A DNA stretch of 64,000 nucleotides from NCBI GenBank assembly GCA_024233595.1, contig JACKPK010000005.1, forward strand, positions 1 through 64,000, given 5' to 3'. The notes below the pieces were generated by a model. That model was given only the letters and a program-made list of their open reading frames with translations, did not search any database and had not been told where the DNA came from. This document shows, one piece after another, positions 50,234 to 59,099 of the stretch. The translations under genes and the position numbers were made by a program. The stretch comes from Deltaproteobacteria bacterium (lineage in GTDB: Bacteria; UBA10199; JADGCS01). Positions within the stretch are counted from its first letter, which is position 1. Every line of letters starts with the position of its first letter.

Positions 50234-50727
50234 GCCGCCTTTCCGGAATCTGACAAGACTTGCTTGGCTTTCACAAAATGAAGAATGTCCATGATGGGGA
50301 CGTTTTCTGGACAGATCTGCTCGCACTGTTGGCAACCTACGCAAAAATCCAACGTATTAGAGAGGCGAAGGTCGGTGAGAGAGCGAGAAAAGCTGTTCAC
50401 AAGATAGCTTGGGCTTATAAATTGTGGGTCGCTGGCCAGTTTGGGGCAGTTTAAATCGCAAAGCTTGCAGGTCATGCAATGCGAGTAAGACGGCATCTGT
50501 GCGCGCTCTTTGTCGCTGAGCGCAAAAATATGGTCTTGTCGGTAATTGTTTAAAAAACGCTTCAAACCGGTTTTAAAAAATGGAAAAGGCTTTTTGAGGG
50601 CATGGATCATAAAATGCAGCCCGATAAAACCTGTGGATTTAAATTTTTTTGGCGAAATCACTATGTTATCGCTCCCTTTGAGTTGATCATTGGCTTGAAT
50701 TTGCTTATCAACCTGAAAGTTTGTCAT
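50230..50727 (-). CDS. HdrC/GlpC-like 4Fe-4S dicluster protein
   Basis: A 165-residue electron-transfer protein with two complete ferredoxin sites: CMTCKLCDLNCP near residue 93 and CVGCQQCEQICP near 133, preceded by a hydrophobic-basic N-terminal half. The helical spacing between clusters resembles HdrC and the C-terminal domain of SdhB. It is the first gene of the five-gene minus-strand operon and has GGGGAG before the ATG. The divergent M16 gene starts close by, and the two coding ends overlap the intergenic control region. Confidence 0.8.
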   Translation of the reverse strand: MTNFQVDKQIQANDQLKGSDNIVISPKKFKSTGFIGLHFMIHALKKPFPFFKTGLKRFLNNYRQDHIFALSDKERAQMPSYSHCMTCKLCDLNCPKLASDPQFISPSYLVNSFSRSLTDLRLSNTLDFCVGCQQCEQICPENVPIMDILHFVKAKQVLSDSGKAA

Positions 50728-50762
50728 GCTCCCCTAGGGGACTTCTGATTCTTGGAGACTTT

Positions 50763-52304
50763 ATGCACTTTGTCAAAATCTCTTTATTAATTTTTTTGAT
50801 GATTTCAAGCCTTTGCTCGCTATCGTCGTGTGGGAGCAGCCCTTTTCATCAAAAAGGCCCCGGTTTGGATTTGCGCGAACGCGTGCAACGGGTGGTTTTG
50901 GACAACGGCATGACATTTCTTCTCTTAAAAAGAGAAGGGGCGCCGGTTTTTTCTGCCCAAATCAAAGTCCGGGTTGGCAACATCGAAGAAGAAGCTGGCT
51001 CAAGAGGCTTGGCGCATTTTTTTGAACACATGGCCTTCAAGGGCACTTCAAAAATCGGCACCACAGATGGCAAAAAAGAAAAAGAAATCTTAGACCAAAT
51101 CTTTGAGGTGGGCACTCAAATCGTAGAAATGCGTAAGGCAGGTAAAAAACCAGAAGAGTACGCTCATTTGGTGGCGCGTCGCAAAGCTTTGGAAGAGCAG
51201 CAAAAAGAGCTGATTGTGCCAAACGAATTTCATCACATTTACCAAGCCAACGGTGGCATTGGTTTGAACGCCAGCACATCAAATGACTTCACCACTTATT
51301 TTATTTCTTTGCCCGCCAATAAATTAGAGCTTTGGGCTTACTTAGAAAGCGCGCGTTTTACAGACCCCTTCATGCGTGATTTTTTCACCGAAGTGAATGT
51401 GGTCGCCGAAGAGCGCAAGATGCGTATCGATAACCCCCCCATTGGTTCCATGTACGAAACCTTTGTGGACTTAGCTTTTAATGAACCCAACCCGTACAAA
51501 ACTGTTGTCATTGGCCCAGCAGAAGACATTCAGAATTACACACCGAAGGTCGCACAAGCTTTTTACGATCGTTACTACATCCCTTCGCGCATGGTGGCGA
51601 CGCTGGTTGGTAACTTCGACATGGATGAAGCCAAGCGCGTGATCAAAAAGTATTTTTCAAAATTGCCAAGTCATGACGACCAAAATAAAAAGTTTGCCAC
51701 CACAACCTTTGACGACACTTTCCCGCGGCAGCAAACCATTTATAGAGAAGACAAGCCACGTTTCTTTTTTGGTTATCACCGCCCAGCGCATCCGGATCCT
51801 GATGACATTATATTAGATGTGGTGCAGCACATTTTGTGTCATGGCCGCACGTCACGTCTTTATAAAGAGCTTGTGTTAGAAGAGCGCAAAGCAGTGAGCA
51901 TCAGTTGTTACTCGGCTTTTCCTGGAGCGCGTTTGGATTCCTTGTTTTTGTTTCACGGCATGCCTCACGATGGCGTTAGCAACAAAGAGCTCAAGGACCT
52001 CACGCTGGGGATAGTCAACAAATTGGCTCAAGAAGGGCCTAGTGAGCAAGAACTGCAAAAGGTGATCAACAACATCGATGCTTCGCTCATTTATTCTTTG
52101 GAATCTAATTCAGGATTGGCTGATTCACTGGCGCATTTTGAATCTTTAACAGGCGACTGGGAGTACATTTACGATTGGCAAAAGCGCGTGAAGCAAATCA
52201 AAGCCACAGACATTCAGCGTGTCATCAAAAAATACTTTGTGCCCAATCGAGAAGTGACGGTGTTTATGGAGCGTAAAGTCGAAGGAGGCAAAAATGATGA
52301 GTAA
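50763..52304 (+). CDS. M16-family zinc metallopeptidase, lipoprotein, catalytic member
   Basis: Processing-peptidase-like enzyme (insulinase family). The ATG at 50763, preceded by TTGGAGACT, gives 513 residues with a signal peptide ending at SLCSLSSC (lipobox), so it acts in the envelope. The inverted zinc motif HFFEHMAFKGT (HxxEH) near residue 83 and the distal Glu in EVNVVAEERKMRIDN near 210 are intact. A charged insertion (residues 100-150) separates them. It overlaps the following M16 gene by 11 bp, and the two probably form a heterodimer, as in mitochondrial processing peptidase and other bacterial pairs. Confidence 0.93.
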   Translation: MHFVKISLLIFLMISSLCSLSSCGSSPFHQKGPGLDLRERVQRVVLDNGMTFLLLKREGAPVFSAQIKVRVGNIEEEAGSRGLAHFFEHMAFKGTSKIGTTDGKKEKEILDQIFEVGTQIVEMRKAGKKPEEYAHLVARRKALEEQQKELIVPNEFHHIYQANGGIGLNASTSNDFTTYFISLPANKLELWAYLESARFTDPFMRDFFTEVNVVAEERKMRIDNPPIGSMYETFVDLAFNEPNPYKTVVIGPAEDIQNYTPKVAQAFYDRYYIPSRMVATLVGNFDMDEAKRVIKKYFSKLPSHDDQNKKFATTTFDDTFPRQQTIYREDKPRFFFGYHRPAHPDPDDIILDVVQHILCHGRTSRLYKELVLEERKAVSISCYSAFPGARLDSLFLFHGMPHDGVSNKELKDLTLGIVNKLAQEGPSEQELQKVINNIDASLIYSLESNSGLADSLAHFESLTGDWEYIYDWQKRVKQIKATDIQRVIKKYFVPNREVTVFMERKVEGGKNDE

Positions 52305-53721
52305 GCAAATCATTAAATTTTGTACTTTGATTGTATTGAGTTTTGCACTTGTTGGGCCTGCTTTGGCGGCGGACCCCATGGTGGAAGAGCTCACGCAAAA
52401 AAAATTACCTGCTTTAGAAGAGCCTGATTACAACATCATAACCCTGCCAAATGGCGTGAAGGTTTATTATCTGCAAGACACGCAGCTGCCGATTTTTAAA
52501 ATGACCGCGTATTTAAAAATTGGCGCTATCCAAGAAGAAAAAGCCGAGCGTGGTTTTTACAGCGCTTTCTTTTCGACATGGCGTTCTGGTGGCAGTCAAA
52601 GTTTATCGGCTGATGAGGTCGATGAAAAACTCGATTTTCTTTCTGCCAGCATTGGTGCCAGTGCTGGTGTCGACTTGTCTAAGTTTGGGATCCGCTGTCT
52701 CATGAAAGATCACAAAGATCTTCTGGCTCTTTATTTTGATATTCTAAAAAACCCGGGCTTTGATCAAAAACGCATCGATGTTTACAAGAAGCAAGCTTTA
52801 GCCTCTATCAAACAACGCAATGAAGAAGCCATGGATGTGGCGCAGCGTGAGTTTGCACAGCGCTTGTATGGAGAAGAGAGCCCCTACGCGTGGAAAACAA
52901 CTCCAGAAACAATCAACGCCATCACACGCCAAAAGCTTTTGCAGTTTCATAAAGAGCGAGTGGCCCCCAATGTGATGATGATTGCGGCCACGTCTCCTTT
53001 GAGCTTTGACGATTTTCTTAAAACATTAGAACCTCATTTTAAAGGCTGGGACAGCAAAGCCCCGGTTTATGAATTCCCCATGTTGGTCAAAAAAGAATGG
53101 CAGCAAAGCACCGAGATCATCCCCAAAGAAGTCAATCAAAGCGCTTTGGTCATTGGTCACTTTGGAGACAAACGCTTTAACAAAGACAAATACAAAATCA
53201 TCTTGGCTGATGAAATGTTAGGCGGCGCAACCTTTGGCACCATTTTAGGTGATCGCTTGCGCACAGAGCTAGGGTATGTTTACTGGGTGCGTTCTAATTT
53301 TGGATTAGGCCAAGACTACGGCTCGTTTAAAATCACAACGCAAACCCGTTCCGAAGTCACTGTGGATGCTATTCAAGAGATTCAAAAACTTTTTAAATCG
53401 TTTGTCGAAGAGCATGATTTTGATGAGCACGATTTAAAATTGGCCAAAGAACGGCTTTTGAATCGTTTGATTTTTGAATACGACAGCGCGTTTAACTTGG
53501 TGGCCATGCGTTTAACCTACGACTACTATGGTTACCCTCCCAATTACTTGGCTGTGTTCCAAAAGGAAATTGAATCGGTGACTGTTGATCAAATCAAACA
53601 AGTTGTGGGGCAGTATTTTTTTCCAGACAAACTTAAAATCATGATTGTGGGCGATGTGAACAAGATCCCGCGCTTGAATGAATTGCCAGGCCTCAAAGTG
53701 GGCGAGCTGGATCAGGAGTAG
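52294..53721 (+). CDS. M16-family peptidase homologue, non-catalytic partner
   Basis: A 475-residue exported protein (signal peptide with FALVGPALAA cleavage). It has the M16 fold signals NGVKVYYLQDTQLPIF, the insertion-free N-terminal domain, and LADEMLGGATFGTILGDRLRTELGYVYW near residue 310, the conserved R-x-x-x-G-x-x-Y segment. The zinc site is lost: the expected HxxEH position reads RGFYSAFFSTW. It is therefore probably the structural or substrate-binding half of a pair with the upstream gene, which it overlaps by 11 bp. argS follows after 6 bp. Confidence 0.9.
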   Translation: MMSKQIIKFCTLIVLSFALVGPALAADPMVEELTQKKLPALEEPDYNIITLPNGVKVYYLQDTQLPIFKMTAYLKIGAIQEEKAERGFYSAFFSTWRSGGSQSLSADEVDEKLDFLSASIGASAGVDLSKFGIRCLMKDHKDLLALYFDILKNPGFDQKRIDVYKKQALASIKQRNEEAMDVAQREFAQRLYGEESPYAWKTTPETINAITRQKLLQFHKERVAPNVMMIAATSPLSFDDFLKTLEPHFKGWDSKAPVYEFPMLVKKEWQQSTEIIPKEVNQSALVIGHFGDKRFNKDKYKIILADEMLGGATFGTILGDRLRTELGYVYWVRSNFGLGQDYGSFKITTQTRSEVTVDAIQEIQKLFKSFVEEHDFDEHDLKLAKERLLNRLIFEYDSAFNLVAMRLTYDYYGYPPNYLAVFQKEIESVTVDQIKQVVGQYFFPDKLKIMIVGDVNKIPRLNELPGLKVGELDQE

Positions 53722-53727
53722 AAGAGC

Positions 53728-55491
53728 ATGCAGACTTTAGAAGCCTTAGTGAAAGCGCAATTTGAGCAGGCGTTGCGGGTTGTTGTTGGCAAAGAGGGAG
53801 CCGATCCCATGGTGCGATTGGCTGGCGATGAGCGCTTTGGTGATTTTCAAAGCAACGCGGCCATGGGTTTGGCTAAACAATTACAAAAAAATCCGCGCGA
53901 GATCGCTCAGCAAATCATGGATAATCTTCCTGACACATCTTTGTTCGAAAAAACAGAAATTGCAGGCCCTGGTTTTATCAATATCACTTTAAAAAACTCT
54001 GTGCTGGCAAAGCGACTTGAACAAATGGCAAAGTCTTCGTCTTTGGCAATCGATCCAGATCCCAAGCCGCGTCACACTGTCATTGATTTTAGCAGCCCAA
54101 ACCTAGCCAAAGAAATGCACGTAGGGCATTTGCGTACCACGCTCACCGGCGAGGTCATTGCGCGTGTGTTGGAGTTCCGTGGTCATAGTGTGGATCGCAT
54201 GAATCATGTTGGTGATTGGGGCACGCAGTTTGGCATGCTCTTGCAATACATTTACGAACACCAGCCCGAGGTTTTACAAAATCCAGAGAGCTTTGCGGTA
54301 GAAAACTTAGAAGGGTTTTACAAAAAAGCCAAAGCGCGTTTTGATGAGGACGAAGACTTTAAAAATGCCGCGCGCGAAAAAGTGGTGTTGTTGCAATCCG
54401 GCGATGCCGTGGCCACAAAGGTTTGGCAGGCTTTTTTAAAAGAGTCTCTTAAGCACTGTCATCTCATCTACGATGAATTGGGTGTGCGTTTAGAAGACAA
54501 AGGCGAGAGTTTTTACAATCCGTTTTTGGCGGATGTGGTGAAAACTTTTAAAGACAAGGCTTTGGCCAAAGAAGATGATGGGGCCGTTTGTGTTTATTTA
54601 GAGGGTTTTCAAAATCGCGATGGTGAGCCTTTGCCATTGATCATTCAGAAAAAAGACGGCGGTTACAATTACGCCACAACTGATTTGGCCGCCATTCGTT
54701 ACCGCGTGAACGAACAAAACGCCAAGCGCATCATTTATGTCACAGACAATCGTCAGGAACAGCATTTTAAAATGGTTTTTGCAGCAGCGCGTGCCATTGG
54801 CTGGGTTCCAGACGATGTCGAATTACAGCACATTGGTTACGGCATGGTTTTGGGATCTGATCGCAAACCGTTTAAAACACGCGATGGCGGCACTGTGCGC
54901 TTAAAAGATCTTTTGGGTGAGGCGGTTGCGCGTGCTCAAGAGGTGATTGTACGCAATAAAGAAGAGCGCGGCCAAGATTTATCAGACGACCAGGTCAATG
55001 ACATCGCAAAAAAAGTTGGCTTTGCGGCAATCAAGTACTCGGACCTGAGCCACAATCTTTCTAGCGATTATCAATTCAGTTGGGACAAGATGCTGGCTAT
55101 GGACGGCAACACGGGGCCTTATATGCTTTACGCTTACGCGCGTGTTAAAAGCATTGGTCGCAAGGGGCAGGTTGATTTTGATCAAATTTTAAAAACGGCT
55201 GCCATCAACTTAGATCATCCCACAGAGCGGCAACTGGCCAAGGTGCTCAATCGCTTTGGTGATGTTTGCGAAACAGTCGGACAAGAATTGCGACCGATCT
55301 TAATCACCGAGTATTTGTATCAGCTGAGCAAGGCGTTTAGTGGTTTTTACGATAAAAAAGCCGGGGTCAGTGTGTTGGAAGCTCCAGATCAAGATACAAA
55401 AAACAGCCGCTTGGCCTTGTGTGCCTTAACGGCAGCAGTTTTAAAGACGGGGCTTGGTCTGCTTAGCATTGAAGTGTTAGAAGAAATGTGA
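53728..55491 (+). CDS. argS: Arginyl-tRNA synthetase
   Basis: Class I synthetase for tRNA-Arg; 587 residues, normal length. Motifs are the N-terminal Add-1 domain, DFSSPNLAKEMHVGHLRTT near residue 113 (HIGH region), DRMNHVGDWGTQFGML near 151, YATTDLAAIRYR near 313, LGSDRKPFKTRDGGTVRL near 370 (no canonical KMSK, as usual in ArgRS), and GNTGPYMLYAYARVKSI near 455. It lies 6 bp after the M16 pair and 27 bp before the SPOR gene, so an operon is likely although function is unrelated. Confidence 0.97.
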   Translation: MQTLEALVKAQFEQALRVVVGKEGADPMVRLAGDERFGDFQSNAAMGLAKQLQKNPREIAQQIMDNLPDTSLFEKTEIAGPGFINITLKNSVLAKRLEQMAKSSSLAIDPDPKPRHTVIDFSSPNLAKEMHVGHLRTTLTGEVIARVLEFRGHSVDRMNHVGDWGTQFGMLLQYIYEHQPEVLQNPESFAVENLEGFYKKAKARFDEDEDFKNAAREKVVLLQSGDAVATKVWQAFLKESLKHCHLIYDELGVRLEDKGESFYNPFLADVVKTFKDKALAKEDDGAVCVYLEGFQNRDGEPLPLIIQKKDGGYNYATTDLAAIRYRVNEQNAKRIIYVTDNRQEQHFKMVFAAARAIGWVPDDVELQHIGYGMVLGSDRKPFKTRDGGTVRLKDLLGEAVARAQEVIVRNKEERGQDLSDDQVNDIAKKVGFAAIKYSDLSHNLSSDYQFSWDKMLAMDGNTGPYMLYAYARVKSIGRKGQVDFDQILKTAAINLDHPTERQLAKVLNRFGDVCETVGQELRPILITEYLYQLSKAFSGFYDKKAGVSVLEAPDQDTKNSRLALCALTAAVLKTGLGLLSIEVLEEM

Positions 55492-55518
55492 TGAGTTAGC
55501 ATAAGGGGGAAACGACTC

Positions 55519-56436
55519 ATGAAACGCGTCACCACGAACATCACCTTTGGTCAGATTTTATTTATTTTACTCACTGTTGTGTTTGCTTCTTTGGTCTTTT
55601 TTTATTTGGGAGCAAAGTTTGGCAACGATGTTTTTTCGTTTTCTAAAGAGCGTCACATGGAGAGAAAAATCCTTCCGGATGAACACCTCATGGACGACAT
55701 CCAAAAGCAGCTTCAGGCGAACAAACATGAGTTCGTGTTTTTTGAGGCTTTGCAAAGCAAGGATTCTTTAAAAGAACTCGAACCCACCATTAGCAAATCA
55801 ACCAATCTTCCCGAAAAAGAAATCCTGCAAAACAGCATTCAAAAATTAGCTCAGCAAGAGAGCAAAGAGGCCGAGCTGGAATCTAAGAGCAAAAAAGAAG
55901 TCAGTGAATCTAAAAAAGAAGAACCTCAAAAGCCAGTTGCTCAAAAAGAAGAGAGTCAAAAAGTTGCTGTGCAAAAAGTCACAACAAATGATCAAAACAA
56001 AAAAACGGCATCTTTAGAAATTGTGCAAAAGAAAAAACCATTTGTAAAAGAAGAGCCGCAGGAAAAAAAGGTGGTTGTGAAAACGGTGGGGCAAATGGCT
56101 GTGAAAGTGGCTGATCCTAAAGTGATCACGGTGGGAGCACAGGCAGCCAAAGACAATAAGCCTGAACCGGCCGAAGAAATTCAAGAAACAGTCACGCCAA
56201 GTTCAAAATACACTTTGCAAATTGGTTCTTACGCCACCACCAAAAAAGCCGAGAAGGCTGTTGGTATTTGGCGGCAACGTGGTTTTCCGGCCAAGGTGGT
56301 GAGTACAGAGATCAAGGGCAAGGGCAAATGGTATCGGTTGCAGCTTGGGGGGTATCCGAGTATGGATGCCGTGTTGCAGGCGCAACGAGACATCATGAGT
56401 CGCTTTCGGCAGAGCAGTCGAATCATCAATTTATAA
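55519..56436 (+). CDS. SPOR-domain cell-envelope protein
   Basis: A 305-residue bitopic inner-membrane protein. One transmembrane helix (FILLTVVFASLVFFYLGA, residues 15-33) is followed by a long Lys/Glu/Gln-rich periplasmic linker (about 60-215) and a C-terminal SPOR domain: KYTLQIGSYATTKKAEKAV, GFPAKVV, WYRLQLGGYPSMDAVLQA. SPOR domains bind denuded septal peptidoglycan, so a role in division, similar to FtsN or DedD, is probable. The architecture matches FtsN-like proteins, but no essential FtsN motif is recognisable in the linker. Confidence 0.9.
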   Translation: MKRVTTNITFGQILFILLTVVFASLVFFYLGAKFGNDVFSFSKERHMERKILPDEHLMDDIQKQLQANKHEFVFFEALQSKDSLKELEPTISKSTNLPEKEILQNSIQKLAQQESKEAELESKSKKEVSESKKEEPQKPVAQKEESQKVAVQKVTTNDQNKKTASLEIVQKKKPFVKEEPQEKKVVVKTVGQMAVKVADPKVITVGAQAAKDNKPEPAEEIQETVTPSSKYTLQIGSYATTKKAEKAVGIWRQRGFPAKVVSTEIKGKGKWYRLQLGGYPSMDAVLQAQRDIMSRFRQSSRIINL

Positions 56437-56457
56437 AGTGTTTAAAGGGTTTGGGTT

Positions 56458-57246
56458 ATGAGTCAGCTCAATAAATTTTTAAAGCAAGAGATCAAATTGG
56501 CTAAAGATGGCCTTTGGTATCACGATGGTGTCGAAATCACTCATGGCCGCACAGTCGAACTTTTATACAAAAGCGTTTATAAAAAAGGCGGAAAGTATTT
56601 TCTTAAAGGCGAGAAAATGCCGATCCCGGTTGTTGTTGAAGATGTGGCTTTTTTTGTACGCGCGCTCAATAAAAAGAAAAATGGATTTTCGGTTTCGTTA
56701 TCCGATGGTTCAGAAGAAAATCTAGATATCACCACATTAGACATTGGTTTAGAGAATCAGCTCTATTGTTCGGTCAAGGATGGTAATTACAAGGCTCGCT
56801 TTGACCGTAAGGTTTATTACGAGCTCATGAAGCATCTTGAAATGCGTGATGGGTATTATGGTCTTGAAATAGACGGCTTGTTCTACCCGATACGCAGTCA
56901 GGCTGAGGCCGATGCCTTTGAGGGCAAGTCGTCAGTTAAGAAAGCATCTCAAAAAGCCGCTCCCAAAAAGAAGAGTGCGAGTAAAAAGAGCGCTACAAAA
57001 AAGAAGGCCGCTAAAAAGAAAACTGTGAAAAAGAAAGCGGCTAAAAAGAAAACCACAGCTAAGAAAAAAGCAGTCAAAAAGAAAAAGGCTGTTAAGAAAA
57101 CAGCACCCAAGAAAAAATCTGTTAAGAAAAAACCGGTGAAGAAAAAAGCAGTGAAAAAATCAGCTGCTAAAAAAACCGCGACGAAGAAAAAGGCTTCTAA
57201 AAAGAAAGTCGCTAAGAAGAAAGCCACCAAAAAGAAGCGTCGTTAG
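56458..57246 (+). CDS. DUF1285-like domain fused to histone H1-like lysine tail
   Basis: A 262-residue protein in two parts. Residues 1-155 include DGLWYHDGVEITHGRTVELL and KYFLKGEKMPIPVVVEDVAF, a pattern close to DUF1285. The strand-rich remainder ends DGYYGLEIDGLFYPIRSQAEAD. Residues 160-262 are almost only Lys, Ala, Thr, Ser and Val in KKKA/KKTA repeats, like eukaryotic histone H1 tails and the bacterial AlgP/Hc1 type. The tail probably binds nucleic acid or polyphosphate. I know of no characterised protein with this pairing. Preceded by GGGTT only. Followed by a 195-bp gap containing two short hairpins. Confidence 0.75.
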   Translation: MSQLNKFLKQEIKLAKDGLWYHDGVEITHGRTVELLYKSVYKKGGKYFLKGEKMPIPVVVEDVAFFVRALNKKKNGFSVSLSDGSEENLDITTLDIGLENQLYCSVKDGNYKARFDRKVYYELMKHLEMRDGYYGLEIDGLFYPIRSQAEADAFEGKSSVKKASQKAAPKKKSASKKSATKKKAAKKKTVKKKAAKKKTTAKKKAVKKKKAVKKTAPKKKSVKKKPVKKKAVKKSAAKKTATKKKASKKKVAKKKATKKKRR

Positions 57247-57441
57247 GTCTGTATACAAGCGAATACAGATAATCACCTCTCTCTCTACCTTATCATCTCC
57301 AAAACCCTTATCCTGATCCTGCTCTTGTTGAGGATTGGGCTTCAACAGGGGACAAACCTGGGATCAAAGCAAGCTTCCTAAGCGCTGTTTTTGGCAGTAA
57401 AAACAGGGATTTGCTTATCATTCCTCACTTTTGGAGACCTT

Positions 57442-58857
57442 ATGAAACAAAATATGATCAGCATGATGCTGCGTTTGGCAATCCCGCTTTTGGCTTTGGG
57501 AAGCTACGCTTGTAACACGGCTTTGGAGTCGGCGACTCAAGACAGCTCATCAACAAGCACTTCCAGTGGATCTAGTCCTCAGCTCACTTCAATTAGCGAA
57601 TTGCCATTGGCGACTGACGAGGTGCAAAGCTCATCAAACTCTTCTTATTTAAGAGGGCATCGTGACTCGCGAGAAGGAGAGAACTGTTTGCACTTTGATT
57701 CTCAAGAAGAGCAAAATTTTGATGCGGATGTGAGTGTTGCCGCTTGTGAAACTTACAATATGTCTCGCCAGGCTTTGGCAGGGGCGGCTCTTGGTGATTT
57801 GATTTTGTGTCGCACGCAGGTCGCGGCTGATCAAGCAACGGAACAAGGCGTCGATCTTTATGATGGTGAATACCATGTTTTGGCGATTAATCACGAGCGT
57901 GGTGATGGCTCTAGCGAGCAGCATAAGGTGCGTGTTCGTGTCACCCAAGGAGAAAACAATACAATTTCTGAGTTTGAGGTGGCGGCCTGTGATGAAGATG
58001 GTGATCAAGAGATGTATTCTCAGCAATCGCTTGATGGCAACGCTTACAGCTTGGTGAGTAAACATGTGCGTAGTCGTCACGGAGAAGATGGCATGAATTC
58101 TTTGAGCGTGACAGGCACCTTGGATGAAAACGGGAATTTTGTTGGCGAGAAAAACATTAACCTTGAGTACGATGTGAGTGATCGCGAGCACGGTGACGAT
58201 TTGGTTTCGTCTTGGGGACGCTTTGATTTCACTCAAGGGGCTACGCAGGCGAGTCTTTCTGGTCAAGAGAGTGGCTCTGTTGTTTCCGACTTGGGTGATT
58301 CCACGTTTGAAAATAAAATTGCGGGATTCATTGAAGTTTCTGTGGATGCCAGTGCCAGTGAATTTGATTTGAGAAACTTTGCCTTGGGTGATGGCCATGT
58401 TTTTGGTTTGTGGTCTGGCGTTGGTGAAGGTCAAAATTCTTGGGACATTCGTTTTGAAGAAGCCTGGGAAGGCGAGACATTGACTTCCATTGCTTTGGCT
58501 GATTCGATTTTTGCAGACGCGATTTTGGACACGACTTTGCCAGACGGGGTCGAACCAAACTTGGGTTTCACAGCAGAGGAAAGTTACGATTGTTCTGATG
58601 AAGCAGAAGTCACCATCACAATCACAAGAAACAGTGCTGAAGACGAGCGTTGCGAGCAATACGAATTGGAAGAGCGCTGGGTTGATTGTTTGGAAGCCGT
58701 GAATGCCAATATTTCGACTATGGAAGATGAAGATGATGATTCTCTGTTTGAAGATGAGGATGATGATCATGATGAATTTGAGAACGAAGATGAAGACGAG
58801 GACGAGGACCAGGATGAAGATGAAGATGAGGAAGGGGGTGACGAAGACGACGACTAG
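57442..58857 (+). CDS. Lipoprotein with acidic C-terminal tail, unknown function
   Basis: From the ATG at 57442 (TTTTGGAGACC upstream), 471 residues. The signal peptide ends at LLALGSYAC (lipobox), followed by a Ser/Thr-rich linker. The body is Asp/Glu-rich, with strand-like repeats (for example GEYHVLAINHERGDGSS and GSVVSDLGDSTFENKIAGF) and six or so cysteines. The last 50 residues are nearly all Asp and Glu. No family recognised. The acidic tail may bind calcium or other cations. An overlapping frame on the opposite strand is a shadow of the GAT/GAA-rich codons. It may belong with the TIGR02147 locus next to it. Confidence 0.7.
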   Translation: MKQNMISMMLRLAIPLLALGSYACNTALESATQDSSSTSTSSGSSPQLTSISELPLATDEVQSSSNSSYLRGHRDSREGENCLHFDSQEEQNFDADVSVAACETYNMSRQALAGAALGDLILCRTQVAADQATEQGVDLYDGEYHVLAINHERGDGSSEQHKVRVRVTQGENNTISEFEVAACDEDGDQEMYSQQSLDGNAYSLVSKHVRSRHGEDGMNSLSVTGTLDENGNFVGEKNINLEYDVSDREHGDDLVSSWGRFDFTQGATQASLSGQESGSVVSDLGDSTFENKIAGFIEVSVDASASEFDLRNFALGDGHVFGLWSGVGEGQNSWDIRFEEAWEGETLTSIALADSIFADAILDTTLPDGVEPNLGFTAEESYDCSDEAEVTITITRNSAEDERCEQYELEERWVDCLEAVNANISTMEDEDDDSLFEDEDDDHDEFENEDEDEDEDQDEDEDEEGGDEDDD

Positions 58858-58891
58858 TCGTCAGTGAAAATGCGTTATCATTCTTCCAGCA

Positions 58892-58916
58892 AAGTGGGGC
58901 GCCCGTGGCCCCACTT
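58892..58916 (+). terminator. Hairpin after acidic lipoprotein, probable terminator
   Basis: AAGTGGGGC pairs perfectly with GCCCCACTT around a 7-nt loop, 35 bp past the stop codon. It is followed by GTTGTTG rather than a pure T-run, so termination efficiency is uncertain. Confidence 0.6.
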
Positions 58917-58919
58917 GTT

Positions 58920-58975
58920 GTTGCATGTTGCATGCATGTTGCATGACGAAGGTCTGAATTTACATGACGAAGGTC
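58920..58975. promoter_or_regulatory. Repeated elements upstream of TIGR02147 gene, possible operator
   Basis: GTTGCATG occurs at 58920, 58927 and 58938. CATGACGAAGGTC occurs at 58942-58954 and again at 58963-58975, exactly 21 bp apart (two helical turns), which suits a dimeric DNA-binding protein. A very A+T-rich stretch with TTAAAATC follows at 59060-59090, where a promoter is likely. Confidence 0.45.
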
Positions 58976-59099
58976 CAATGCCCGCGATCAATTTTTTAAC
59001 AAAAAACAACAGATTTTTGATTTATTATTAATAAATATTTGAAATATATAAATAATTTTGTTAAAATCTTAACAAGACTAAATTGTTTTTGGAGAATTA

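Noticed and set aside
57649..58770. 373-codon open frame on the minus strand opposite the acidic lipoprotein
   Set aside because: It is the complement of GAT/GAA-rich codons, has no ribosome-binding site or family resemblance, and the plus-strand gene has a signal peptide and lipobox. The 145-codon minus frame at 60357-60794 is the same kind of shadow.
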